Source: Notoacmeibacter marinus
GTDB lineage: Bacteria > Pseudomonadota > Alphaproteobacteria > Rhizobiales > Rhizobiaceae
Assembly: GCF_002238045.1 (NCBI RefSeq)
Contig: NZ_NBYO01000002.1
Location: 822,633-886,632 of the forward strand
DNA: 64,000 nt
Reading direction: 5' to 3'
Both the position numbers and the translations under genes were made by a program. Positions 19,156 to 25,870 of the stretch are shown piece after piece; positions within the stretch are counted from its first letter, which is position 1; the number at the start of each line of letters is the position of its first letter. The notes beneath the pieces were generated by a model that worked only from the letters and a program-made list of their open reading frames with translations, had not been told where the DNA came from and made no database searches.

Positions 19156-19608
19156 ATGGCCGAGATGCTGACCAAATCGCGGGCGCGGAACATCTTCTAT
19201 GGCGGCTCGCTGTTCTTCGTCGTCGTGTTCATCGCTCTGGCGGTCCACAGCCACTATCACATCGTCAACACATCGACGGCCGGCGCGCCCCTGACCGAAG
19301 CCGTCGCGCACGGCAAGTCGGTGTGGGAACGCCACAGTTGCATCAACTGTCACACGCTGCATGGCGAGGGCGCCTATTTCGCGCCGGAGCTCGGCAATGT
19401 GATGACGCGCTGGGGTGTTCAGGACGATCCGGAGGGAGCGTTCGAAGTCCTCGATGCCTGGATAGAGGCGCAGCCGAGCGGCATCGAGGGCCGGCGGCAG
19501 ATGCCGCATTTCGAATTGACCGAGGAAGACAAGCGCGGCCTGGCGGAATTCCTGCGCTGGGCCGACCAAACGAACCTTCAGGGCTGGCCGCCCAACGATG
19601 CGGGTTGA
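19156..19608 (+). CDS. norC: Nitric oxide reductase subunit C (cytochrome c)
   Basis: The ATG at 19156 follows AAAGGAGA and gives 150 residues; the frame is open farther upstream but that part has no family similarity. One N-terminal membrane anchor (FFVVVFIALAVHSHYHIV) is followed by a periplasmic cytochrome c domain with the heme motif CINCH and a later axial Met (RRQMPHFELT). NorC passes electrons from periplasmic carriers to NorB. It starts norCBQD, preceded by a perfect NnrR box. Confidence 0.96.
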   Translation: MAEMLTKSRARNIFYGGSLFFVVVFIALAVHSHYHIVNTSTAGAPLTEAVAHGKSVWERHSCINCHTLHGEGAYFAPELGNVMTRWGVQDDPEGAFEVLDAWIEAQPSGIEGRRQMPHFELTEEDKRGLAEFLRWADQTNLQGWPPNDAG

Positions 19609-19620
19609 GGAGACGGACCG

Positions 19621-20991
19621 ATGAAATATCAAACGCAAAAGATCGCCTACCCGTACATTCTCTGCGCGCTGGCTCTCTTCGCCGTGCAGGTCCTGGTCGG
19701 GCTTGTCGCAGGCTGGGTTTATGTCGCGCCCAATTTTCTGGCGGAGATTTTCCCCTTCCACATTCTGCGCATGATGCACACCAACGCGCTGATCGTCTGG
19801 CTTCTGCTCGGCTTTTTCGGCGCGGCCTATTTCCTCATTCCAGAAGAGAGCGAGCGCGAAATCTGGTCGCCGGTCATGGCCTATATCCAGCTCGTCATCC
19901 TCATGGTGGGCACGCTCGGCGCCGTCGTCAGCTACGCCTTCGAAATCCATGGCGGCCGGGAATTCCTGGAGCAGCCCCTCTGGGTCAAGCTCGGCATTCT
20001 GGTCGCTGCGGTGATGTTCCTCATCAACGTCACGATGACGGTTCTACAGGGGCGCAAGACGGCCATCACCAATGTCCTTCTGATGGGGCTGTGGCTACTT
20101 TCGCTGCTGTGGATCTTCGCCTTCATTAACCCGGAGAACCTCAGCCTCGACAAGATGTACTGGTGGTTCGTCGTCCATCTTTGGGTCGAAGCGACCTGGG
20201 AACTGGTGATGGCCTCGATCCTCGCCTTCATCCTGCTCAAGCTGACGGGCGTCGACCGCGAGGTCGTGGAGAAATGGCTCTACGTCATCGTCGCCACGGC
20301 GCTCTTCTCCGGTATTCTCGGAACGGGCCACCATTATTACTGGATCGGCACCCCCGGCTACTGGCAGTGGCTCGGCTCGATATTCTCCACGTTCGAGGTC
20401 GTTCCTTTCTTCCTGATGATGTCCTTCGCCTTCGTCATGGTCTGGAAGGGCCGGCGCAACCATCCGAACAAGGCGGCGCTTCTTTGGTCGCTCGGCGCGA
20501 GCACCGTCGCCTTCTTCGGCGCTGGCGTCTGGGGCTTTCTGCACACGCTGCATGGCGTGAACTTCTACAGCCACGGCACGCAGATCACCGCGGCGCACGG
20601 CCACCTCGCCTTCTACGGCGCTTACGTCGCGCTCAACCTGGCAATGTTCACCTACGCCATGCCGCTCTTGAAGCAGCGTGAACCCTACAACCAGGTGCTC
20701 AACATGGCGTCGTTCTGGCTGATGACCGGCGGCATGTGCTTCATGACCTTCACGCTGACCTTTGCCGGCACGATCCAGACCCATATGCAGCGTGTCATGG
20801 GCCAGAACTACATGGATGTGCAGGACAGCCTGACGATCTTCTACGTGATGCGTTGGGGATCGGGCCTGGCGGTGGTCATCGGCGCCCTGCTCTTCATGTA
20901 CGCCCTCCTGGTCGTCCGCCGCAAAGAGGTGATCGCGCCCGGCGCGTCGAACCCGGCATCGTCTGAATCCACCCCGATACCGGCGGAATGA
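19621..20991 (+). CDS. norB: Nitric oxide reductase subunit B
   Basis: A 456-residue heme-copper-oxidase-superfamily protein with about 12 membrane helices. Heme and FeB ligand histidines are visible in HILRMMHTNALIVW, HLWVEATWELV (with the family Glu), GTGHHYYWIG and HGHLAFYG. It reduces 2 NO to N2O at a heme b3-nonheme iron centre in the inner membrane, using electrons from NorC, as expected for a cNor. It begins 12 bases after norC and its last codons overlap norQ. Confidence 0.97.
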   Translation: MKYQTQKIAYPYILCALALFAVQVLVGLVAGWVYVAPNFLAEIFPFHILRMMHTNALIVWLLLGFFGAAYFLIPEESEREIWSPVMAYIQLVILMVGTLGAVVSYAFEIHGGREFLEQPLWVKLGILVAAVMFLINVTMTVLQGRKTAITNVLLMGLWLLSLLWIFAFINPENLSLDKMYWWFVVHLWVEATWELVMASILAFILLKLTGVDREVVEKWLYVIVATALFSGILGTGHHYYWIGTPGYWQWLGSIFSTFEVVPFFLMMSFAFVMVWKGRRNHPNKAALLWSLGASTVAFFGAGVWGFLHTLHGVNFYSHGTQITAAHGHLAFYGAYVALNLAMFTYAMPLLKQREPYNQVLNMASFWLMTGGMCFMTFTLTFAGTIQTHMQRVMGQNYMDVQDSLTIFYVMRWGSGLAVVIGALLFMYALLVVRRKEVIAPGASNPASSESTPIPAE

Positions 20992-21791
20992 TCATGAGCC
21001 TTGCAGCAAAAGAGGATCGGCTTCCCTATTATCGCCCTACCGGTAATGAATGCACGATCTTCGAGATGGCCCACAATAACGGTTTGCCCCTTCTGCTGAA
21101 GGGGCCGACCGGCTGCGGCAAGACACGCTTCGTCGAGCACATGGCGGCCCGCCTCGGCCGCCGGCTCTACACGGTCGCCTGCCATGACGATCTGTCCGCC
21201 GCCGATCTCATCGGCCGCTATCTCCTGCGCGGTGGACAGACCGAATGGGTCGACGGACCGCTCACCCGCGCCGTTCGCGAAGGCGCGATCTGCTATCTCG
21301 ACGAGATCGTGGAGGCGAGGAAGGATGTGACGGTGGTTCTCCACCCGCTGACCGACAATCGCCGCACCCTGATGATCGACAGGACGGGAGAAGAGCTTCA
21401 TGCCCCACCTGGTTTCATGCTCGTCGCCAGCTACAATCCCGGCTATCAGAACGTGCTGAAGCGGATGAAGCCATCGACGCGGCAGCGCTTCCTGTCCTGC
21501 ACCTTCGGTTTTCCGGCCCCGGAGGACGAGATCGCCATCGTCGCGCAAGAAAGCGGCCTCGAACCGGGCCGCGTCGCGCCGCTGGTGCGGCTCGGCGGTC
21601 ATATCCGCAACCTGTCCGGCATGGATCTGGAGGAAGGCGTCTCGACCCGCCTGCTGATCTATGCGGCCACGCTGATCGCCGGCGGCATGGGCGTGGAGCG
21701 TTCGCTGGAGGTCGCGGTGATCGAGCCGCTCACCGACGATGACGACGTCAAGACGGCCCTGCGCGAACTCGTCGTCACGATCTACGGGTAA
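20988..21791 (+). CDS. norQ: NorQ, AAA+ ATPase for NO reductase maturation
   Basis: A 267-residue MoxR-type AAA+ ATPase with Walker A GPTGCGKTR near residue 40 and Walker B ICYLDEIVEA. NorQ and NorD are thought to insert the nonheme iron (FeB) into NorB. The first ATG overlaps the norB stop; a second ATG two codons later is equally possible. It ends 5 bases before norD. Confidence 0.95.
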   Translation: MIMSLAAKEDRLPYYRPTGNECTIFEMAHNNGLPLLLKGPTGCGKTRFVEHMAARLGRRLYTVACHDDLSAADLIGRYLLRGGQTEWVDGPLTRAVREGAICYLDEIVEARKDVTVVLHPLTDNRRTLMIDRTGEELHAPPGFMLVASYNPGYQNVLKRMKPSTRQRFLSCTFGFPAPEDEIAIVAQESGLEPGRVAPLVRLGGHIRNLSGMDLEEGVSTRLLIYAATLIAGGMGVERSLEVAVIEPLTDDDDVKTALRELVVTIYG

Positions 21792-21796
21792 CGATC

Positions 21797-23686
21797 ATGG
21801 CGCTGCGTCCGCTCGATCTGATGGAACCGGAGGAGACGGTCGGCAACATCTGGCACGACTATGCCAGCCGCCTCGGCGCCATGCCGGCCTTTCCCGATGC
21901 GGCCGTGCCGCTGTCATCGGTGCGGACGAGCCTCTCGATCCTCTTCCGCGCCCTGGGCGGCGCGAAGGGAACCGAACTGCGCGAGGCGGCGCCGCTTCCC
22001 GTCCAGCATCGCCGCTCGTTCCGCCGGCGGCTCGGCACGGGCCGCGAGACCTTCTACCGGGCCGGCTTCGACGGCGAATGCATGCGCCTGCCGCCAACAA
22101 TGGACTGTTTCGACGAGCCGGCGCTGAACCGCTCCGCCTATATCTGGCTGACGGCGATGGCCGCACTCTGCCACGAGAACGATCTGCCGGAAGACGAGGG
22201 CGACGAAACGCAGATCGTCATCAACACCGCGCTGATAGAGCGGGTTCACCGGACATGTCCCGGTCTAGAAAAGGCGTACGAACAATTGGCGGCAAAGGTG
22301 CTGGCCTATCGCCCACGCCTGTCGCTCCCGCCGGACGAAGCGATGATCGAGGCCGCGATCCGCAACGTTCTTTCCGGCACGCCGCCTATCGAACTTCAGG
22401 GCAAACGAGACAATGGCGCGCGCCAGCCGCTGCCCTTCCTGCCTGTTCCCATATGGTTGCACCTGTCCCGGCCCGGCAGCGGCCCGGCCTCATCCGAAAC
22501 AACGGACGACGCGGGCGCGCCACCGCCCGGCGTGGCGACCACCAAACGCAAAATGGCGTTCCGCCGCGATCTCGACCAGGCCAACCGCAAGGACAGCCTG
22601 ATCGTCCACCGTTTCGAATCGATCCTGAGCTGGGTCGAGTCGATGAACCTCAACCGCAGCGTCGACGACGACGATGACGAGAACGCGCAGAAGGCGGCGG
22701 ACGATCAGGACAACATCTCACTGACGCGCAACGACAAGCGCGCCGCCACGCGGCTGCGCCTTCATCTGGATCTGTCGCCCGCCGACGCCGATCACGAGCG
22801 CCTGGCCGGCGAACACACCTATGCCGAATGGAATTTCCGCTCGCGCAGCTACATGGACGGCCATTGCCGCGTTCTGGAAGCGGACGCGATCCCGGAACCC
22901 GGAAACGGCTTCACACCGGACGCCAAGAGTGTCCGCGCCGTCCGCCGGCAATTCGAGGCGCTGCGGCCGCGCCGCATCGTACAGCCGCGCCAGATCGACG
23001 GCACCGAACTGGACCTCGACGCGCTGATCGCCGCGCGCGCCGATCTGGCAGCGACCGGTCGGGGCAGCGACCGCATCTGGCAGGCCTCGCGGCAGATCGA
23101 ACGCGATCTGTCGGTCGCCTTCCTGATCGACACCTCCCGCTCCACCGAAGCGGCCGTCGGCGACACCTCGGTCATCGAAGTGGCGCGCGACGCTCTGGCG
23201 GTGCTGGCGGGCGGGATCGATGCGGCTGGCGACCGCCTCGGCATATGGGGGTTTTCGTCGCTGCGACGCGACCGTGTTTTCGTCACCCGTTGCAAGGGGT
23301 TCGACCAGCCGATGGATCACGCCGTGACCGAACGGATCGGCGCGCTGAAGCCGGGCCACTACACACGGCTCGGCGCGGCGATCCGTCATGCCAGCCATCG
23401 CCTTGGCGAAGAGACCGCCGCGCGGCGTCTTCTGATCGTGCTGACGGACGGCAAACCCAACGATCTGGACCATTACGAGGGCCAGCACGGGATCGAGGAC
23501 AGCCGCGTCGCCGTCGCTGAAGCACGTCGCGCCGGGCAGATCGTCCATGGCGTGATCGTCGATGAGGACGGGCAGGACTGGTTCGCGCGCATCTTCGGGC
23601 GCGGCGGATTCCACCTTCTGCCCCACCCGAAGCGCCTGACCCGTGCCCTGCCGGAAATCTACCGGCGACTGACCGTGGAGAGCTGA
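21797..23686 (+). CDS. norD: NorD, VWA-domain maturation factor
   Basis: A 629-residue protein with a C-terminal von Willebrand factor A domain. The MIDAS motif appears as DTSRSTE near residue 447, and LTDGKPND near 552 is the later metal-binding loop. An acidic linker (VDDDDDENAQ) occurs mid-protein. It works with the ATPase NorQ to activate NorBC. The gene is directly downstream of norQ and upstream of two small membrane proteins. Confidence 0.94.
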   Translation: MALRPLDLMEPEETVGNIWHDYASRLGAMPAFPDAAVPLSSVRTSLSILFRALGGAKGTELREAAPLPVQHRRSFRRRLGTGRETFYRAGFDGECMRLPPTMDCFDEPALNRSAYIWLTAMAALCHENDLPEDEGDETQIVINTALIERVHRTCPGLEKAYEQLAAKVLAYRPRLSLPPDEAMIEAAIRNVLSGTPPIELQGKRDNGARQPLPFLPVPIWLHLSRPGSGPASSETTDDAGAPPPGVATTKRKMAFRRDLDQANRKDSLIVHRFESILSWVESMNLNRSVDDDDDENAQKAADDQDNISLTRNDKRAATRLRLHLDLSPADADHERLAGEHTYAEWNFRSRSYMDGHCRVLEADAIPEPGNGFTPDAKSVRAVRRQFEALRPRRIVQPRQIDGTELDLDALIAARADLAATGRGSDRIWQASRQIERDLSVAFLIDTSRSTEAAVGDTSVIEVARDALAVLAGGIDAAGDRLGIWGFSSLRRDRVFVTRCKGFDQPMDHAVTERIGALKPGHYTRLGAAIRHASHRLGEETAARRLLIVLTDGKPNDLDHYEGQHGIEDSRVAVAEARRAGQIVHGVIVDEDGQDWFARIFGRGGFHLLPHPKRLTRALPEIYRRLTVES

Positions 23687-23687
23687 T

Positions 23688-23867
23688 ATGCTTCGCTATC
23701 TGACCATTCTGCTGACAATGGCACCGGCCTCCGCTCTGGCAGCCGGCTTCGACCGGCCAATCCCCAACGCGCAATCGGCCACGGCCGAACTCTGGTTCGG
23801 TCTGGCGACCGTGGCCTTGATCGCAGCGCTTGCGCTGGTCTGGTACGCGGTGCGGCGGCGGCCATGA
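23688..23867 (+). CDS. Small membrane protein downstream of norD (NnrT-like?)
   Basis: This 59-residue protein starts one base after the norD stop. It has an N-terminal signal-like segment ending in SALAAG, a short FDRPIPNAQSATAE linker and one hydrophobic helix ending in VRRRP, so it probably spans the inner membrane with the linker in the periplasm. Its stop overlaps the next ATG. The small size and position recall NnrT, an uncharacterised protein of alphaproteobacterial nor loci, but I cannot confirm this. A role in NO reductase assembly is a guess from context. Confidence 0.7.
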   Translation: MLRYLTILLTMAPASALAAGFDRPIPNAQSATAELWFGLATVALIAALALVWYAVRRRP

Positions 23868-24091
23868 GCAGGACGGCGCGACTGACCCTGATGCTCTGGC
23901 CGTTCGGCATAGGCGCGGTCGGCGTCAATCTCTTCTTCGCTTCGCTGATCGGCTCTTGGGTCGGCCTGCCGGTCATCCCGCCGGTCTGGGCGGCGTTCGT
24001 CAGCATCCCGCTGGGCCTGCCACCCACCTGGTTTTTCGCCCGCTATATCGTCGGCCTGATGGAAAAGGCCGAGGAGGACAGGCCGATCTGA
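23864..24091 (+). CDS. Small two-helix membrane protein of the nor operon
   Basis: A 75-residue protein whose ATG overlaps the previous stop (ATGA). Two hydrophobic segments (LMLWPFGIGAVGVNLFFASL and the region around PPVWAAFVSIPLG) are joined by a Pro-rich turn, and the tail is charged (MEKAEEDRPI). I do not recognise a named family; the position suggests a nor accessory role comparable to NorE/NorF, without clear sequence likeness. Confidence 0.7.
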   Translation: MSRTARLTLMLWPFGIGAVGVNLFFASLIGSWVGLPVIPPVWAAFVSIPLGLPPTWFFARYIVGLMEKAEEDRPI

Positions 24092-24117
24092 GAGGCGGAC
24101 CGGCGAAGCGTTTCTTA

Positions 24118-24327
24118 TCAACCCGTGCGGCACGTCTTGATGCCGAAAAGGCTGTAGGCCGGGCAATTGCCGACCAGCGCGGTGATCGTGAAGACGGCAG
24201 CGACCGCCGCCGCCACCCAGTGCAGCGCGCCCATGGCCGCAAGTCCCCCGGCAAAGGCATAGAAGAAGAGAGCCGCCGCGACGGCAAGCCGCAGAATCCG
24301 GTCGATTTTTCCCATATTGGTCGTCAT
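24118..24327 (-). CDS. DUF2892/YgaP-type small membrane protein
   Basis: A 69-residue protein with MGKIDRILRLAVA at the start and two hydrophobic helices, ending in NCPAYSLFGIKTCRTG. This is the pattern of the DUF2892 transmembrane domain, whose conserved Cys-Pro lies near the C-terminus. Such proteins often accompany sulfur or nitrogen-oxide stress genes; function is unknown. An AAGGGAAAC sequence precedes the ATG. It is convergent with the nor operon end. Confidence 0.8.
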   Translation of the reverse strand: MTTNMGKIDRILRLAVAAALFFYAFAGGLAAMGALHWVAAAVAAVFTITALVGNCPAYSLFGIKTCRTG

Positions 24328-24385
24328 TTCGTTTCCCTTCCATTGTCGGTTCATGGAAGGATCGCACGGCTTCACCGCTGCGCTC

Positions 24386-24400
24386 GGTGACAATATCACC
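24386..24400. promoter_or_regulatory. Inverted repeat upstream of the DUF2892 gene
   Basis: GGTGACAATATCACC has perfect 5-base arms around 5 bases. It lies about 60 bases upstream of the DUF2892-type gene start and just after the Crp/Fnr gene end. The spacing is off by one from a Crp site; it is only a candidate operator. Confidence 0.3.
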
Positions 24401-24418
24401 AAACGATCCGGTTTTTTG

Positions 24419-25102
24419 TCAGCCTGCCGACCGGACGAGCCGGATCAGGCCGTCCTTGCCGACGAGGCGCACTTCGCCGCGCGCCTGCTTCACCCAGCCC
24501 CGCCGCTGAAACTCGGCCAGAATGCGCGAAACCACTTCCCGCGCGGTGCCGAGTTCCGTTGCCAGCACGGCGTGGGTGCCGTGCACGATCCCGTTCTCAT
24601 CGGCCAGTTCCAGCAGCCGCGAGGCCAGCCGCACATCCATGCGCTGGAAGACGATATCGTCGATCAGCGCGAAGAGATCGGTGATGCGTCGCGAATAGGC
24701 CTTGAAGACGAATTCGCGGAAGATGGCCGAACGGCCGACCAGATCGTCGAAGGTGGCGCGCGGAATGGCCACCGCCCGCACATCCGTCTCGGCAATGCCA
24801 TCGGCCGAATAATCCTCGAATGCCAGCATGCAGGCGGTCGTCAGAACGCAGCTCTCGCCGGCATTGACGCGATAGAGCGCTACTTCCCGCCCGGTTTCCG
24901 AGCGCTGCTGAACACGCACCGTGCCGTCCAGCAGAAGCAGCAGATTGTCGGCGGACTGGCCGGGCGCGAACACCTCCGTTCCGGCCGGAACCGACACGAT
25001 CTGACTGCGCTTCCGAAGGTCCTCGCGAATATCGTCGGGCAGCCGGTTCAAACCCTCGAACCGGTCGATCCAATCGTCATGTTTCGTCCTGTCTTGCAGC
25101 AT
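24419..25102 (-). CDS. Crp/Fnr-family transcriptional regulator
   Basis: The ATG at 25102, preceded by GGAGG, gives 227 residues; in-frame starts upstream are less well supported. The sensor barrel carries GTEVFAPGQSADNLLLLLDG and the GESCVLTTACML block common in Crp/Fnr regulators of nitrogen-oxide loci. The winged helix has the recognition helix TAREVVSRILAEF, with Glu and Ser-Arg as in FNR. A palindrome lies 32 bases upstream and may be self-regulatory. It is the third Crp/Fnr protein in the denitrification region. Its targets and signal are unknown. Confidence 0.88.
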   Translation of the reverse strand: MLQDRTKHDDWIDRFEGLNRLPDDIREDLRKRSQIVSVPAGTEVFAPGQSADNLLLLLDGTVRVQQRSETGREVALYRVNAGESCVLTTACMLAFEDYSADGIAETDVRAVAIPRATFDDLVGRSAIFREFVFKAYSRRITDLFALIDDIVFQRMDVRLASRLLELADENGIVHGTHAVLATELGTAREVVSRILAEFQRRGWVKQARGEVRLVGKDGLIRLVRSAG

Positions 25103-25133
25103 GATCGGCACGCGCCTCCTTCCATACATGCAA

Positions 25134-25148
25134 GACATAAGATATGTC
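25134..25148. promoter_or_regulatory. Palindrome upstream of Crp/Fnr gene
   Basis: GACATAAGATATGTC is a perfect inverted repeat with 6-base arms around 3 bases, 32 bases before the regulator start. This is a plausible autoregulatory operator. Confidence 0.4.
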
Positions 25149-25239
25149 AGCAGCGCTCCAAGGCCATCACCCTGGCGTCGGATGTCGAAGGACAAGCGAA
25201 CATCACAGCCTCAGTGTCGGTGCTGCCCTGTGCCTCACC

Positions 25240-25581
25240 TCAGGCAATGGCAGCAGTGACGATGATCTCGACCCTGAGCGCGGGCCGCGCCAGTTTTGCC
25301 TCGCCACATGCCCGGGCCGGCGCATGGCCTTCCGGTACCCAGGCATCCCATACCGCATTCATCTCGGCGAAATCCGCCATGTCCGCCAGCCAGATCACGG
25401 CTTGCAGAATATGTTCTGGCGAAGAGCCCGCCTTCTGCAAAAGGGCTTCGATGCGGGAAAGGCACTCGCGCGTCTGTTCGGCAACTGTCTCGCCCTCACC
25501 GACCTGGCCACAGAGATAGGCCACGCCATTGTGTTTGACGATTTTGCTCATGCGGGTGGATGTGTCCAAACGTTCGATCAT
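25240..25581 (-). CDS. RidA-family protein (enamine/imine deaminase-like)
   Basis: A 113-residue YjgF/YER057c/UK114 (RidA) protein. Family marks are [14 protein letters not shown] near the N-terminus, [35 protein letters not shown], and the closing [13 protein letters not shown] with the conserved Arg-Val-Glu. The RidA family hydrolyses reactive enamine or imine intermediates in the cytoplasm, though some subgroups have other roles. The gene is downstream of a copper amine oxidase on the same strand, separated by 289 bases, and may deal with reactive imines from amine catabolism. Confidence 0.9.
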   Translation of the reverse strand: MIERLDTSTRMSKIVKHNGVAYLCGQVGEGETVAEQTRECLSRIEALLQKAGSSPEHILQAVIWLADMADFAEMNAVWDAWVPEGHAPARACGEAKLARPALRVEIIVTAAIA

Positions 25582-25870
25582 CGTGCCATGTCTCTTTCGT
25601 TTCCCATGATGTCCTGCCCCGACAGTCCGGCCAGTTCCTGAGGGTCACGGGTTTGATCGGCGGTCGGATACGGTAGTAGCCGGTATCGTCTTGCGACAGT
25701 CCATAGGCCACTGCAAGCAGTTCGATGACCGTCAGCCCGCAATATCGTCCCTGGCGGGGCACATGCCCTGCCGGTCGGACAGCGTGGCAATCCGGCGGTC
25801 CATGGGATAAAAAGCGGCAGGGTCCAGATGCACGCCGCCCGGCTATCCGGGCGGCGTTTTGGCTTGTCGG
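25582..25870 (-). other. 289-base interval with possible small or broken coding sequence
   Basis: No accepted gene lies here. On the minus strand a 23-codon ORF (25803 to 25732) starts MDRRIATLSD and ends CPARDDIAG, without a clear ribosome site. A second frame after it reads LTVIELLAVAYGLSQDD then [11 protein letters not shown], and a one-frame shift continues [16 protein letters not shown] up to the RidA start. Together these look like one coherent sequence broken by frameshift, perhaps a lost small gene between the amine oxidase and RidA. I do not recognise it. Confidence 0.3.
25833..25860. terminator. GC-rich hairpin after the amine oxidase gene
   Basis: CGCCGCCCGG, a 4-base loop, then CCGGGCGGCG and TTTT on the plus strand. 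It lies 11 bases beyond the amine oxidase stop. The T run is on the plus-strand side, so for the minus-strand transcript it is a stem without U tract; it may cause partial termination before RidA. Confidence 0.55.
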
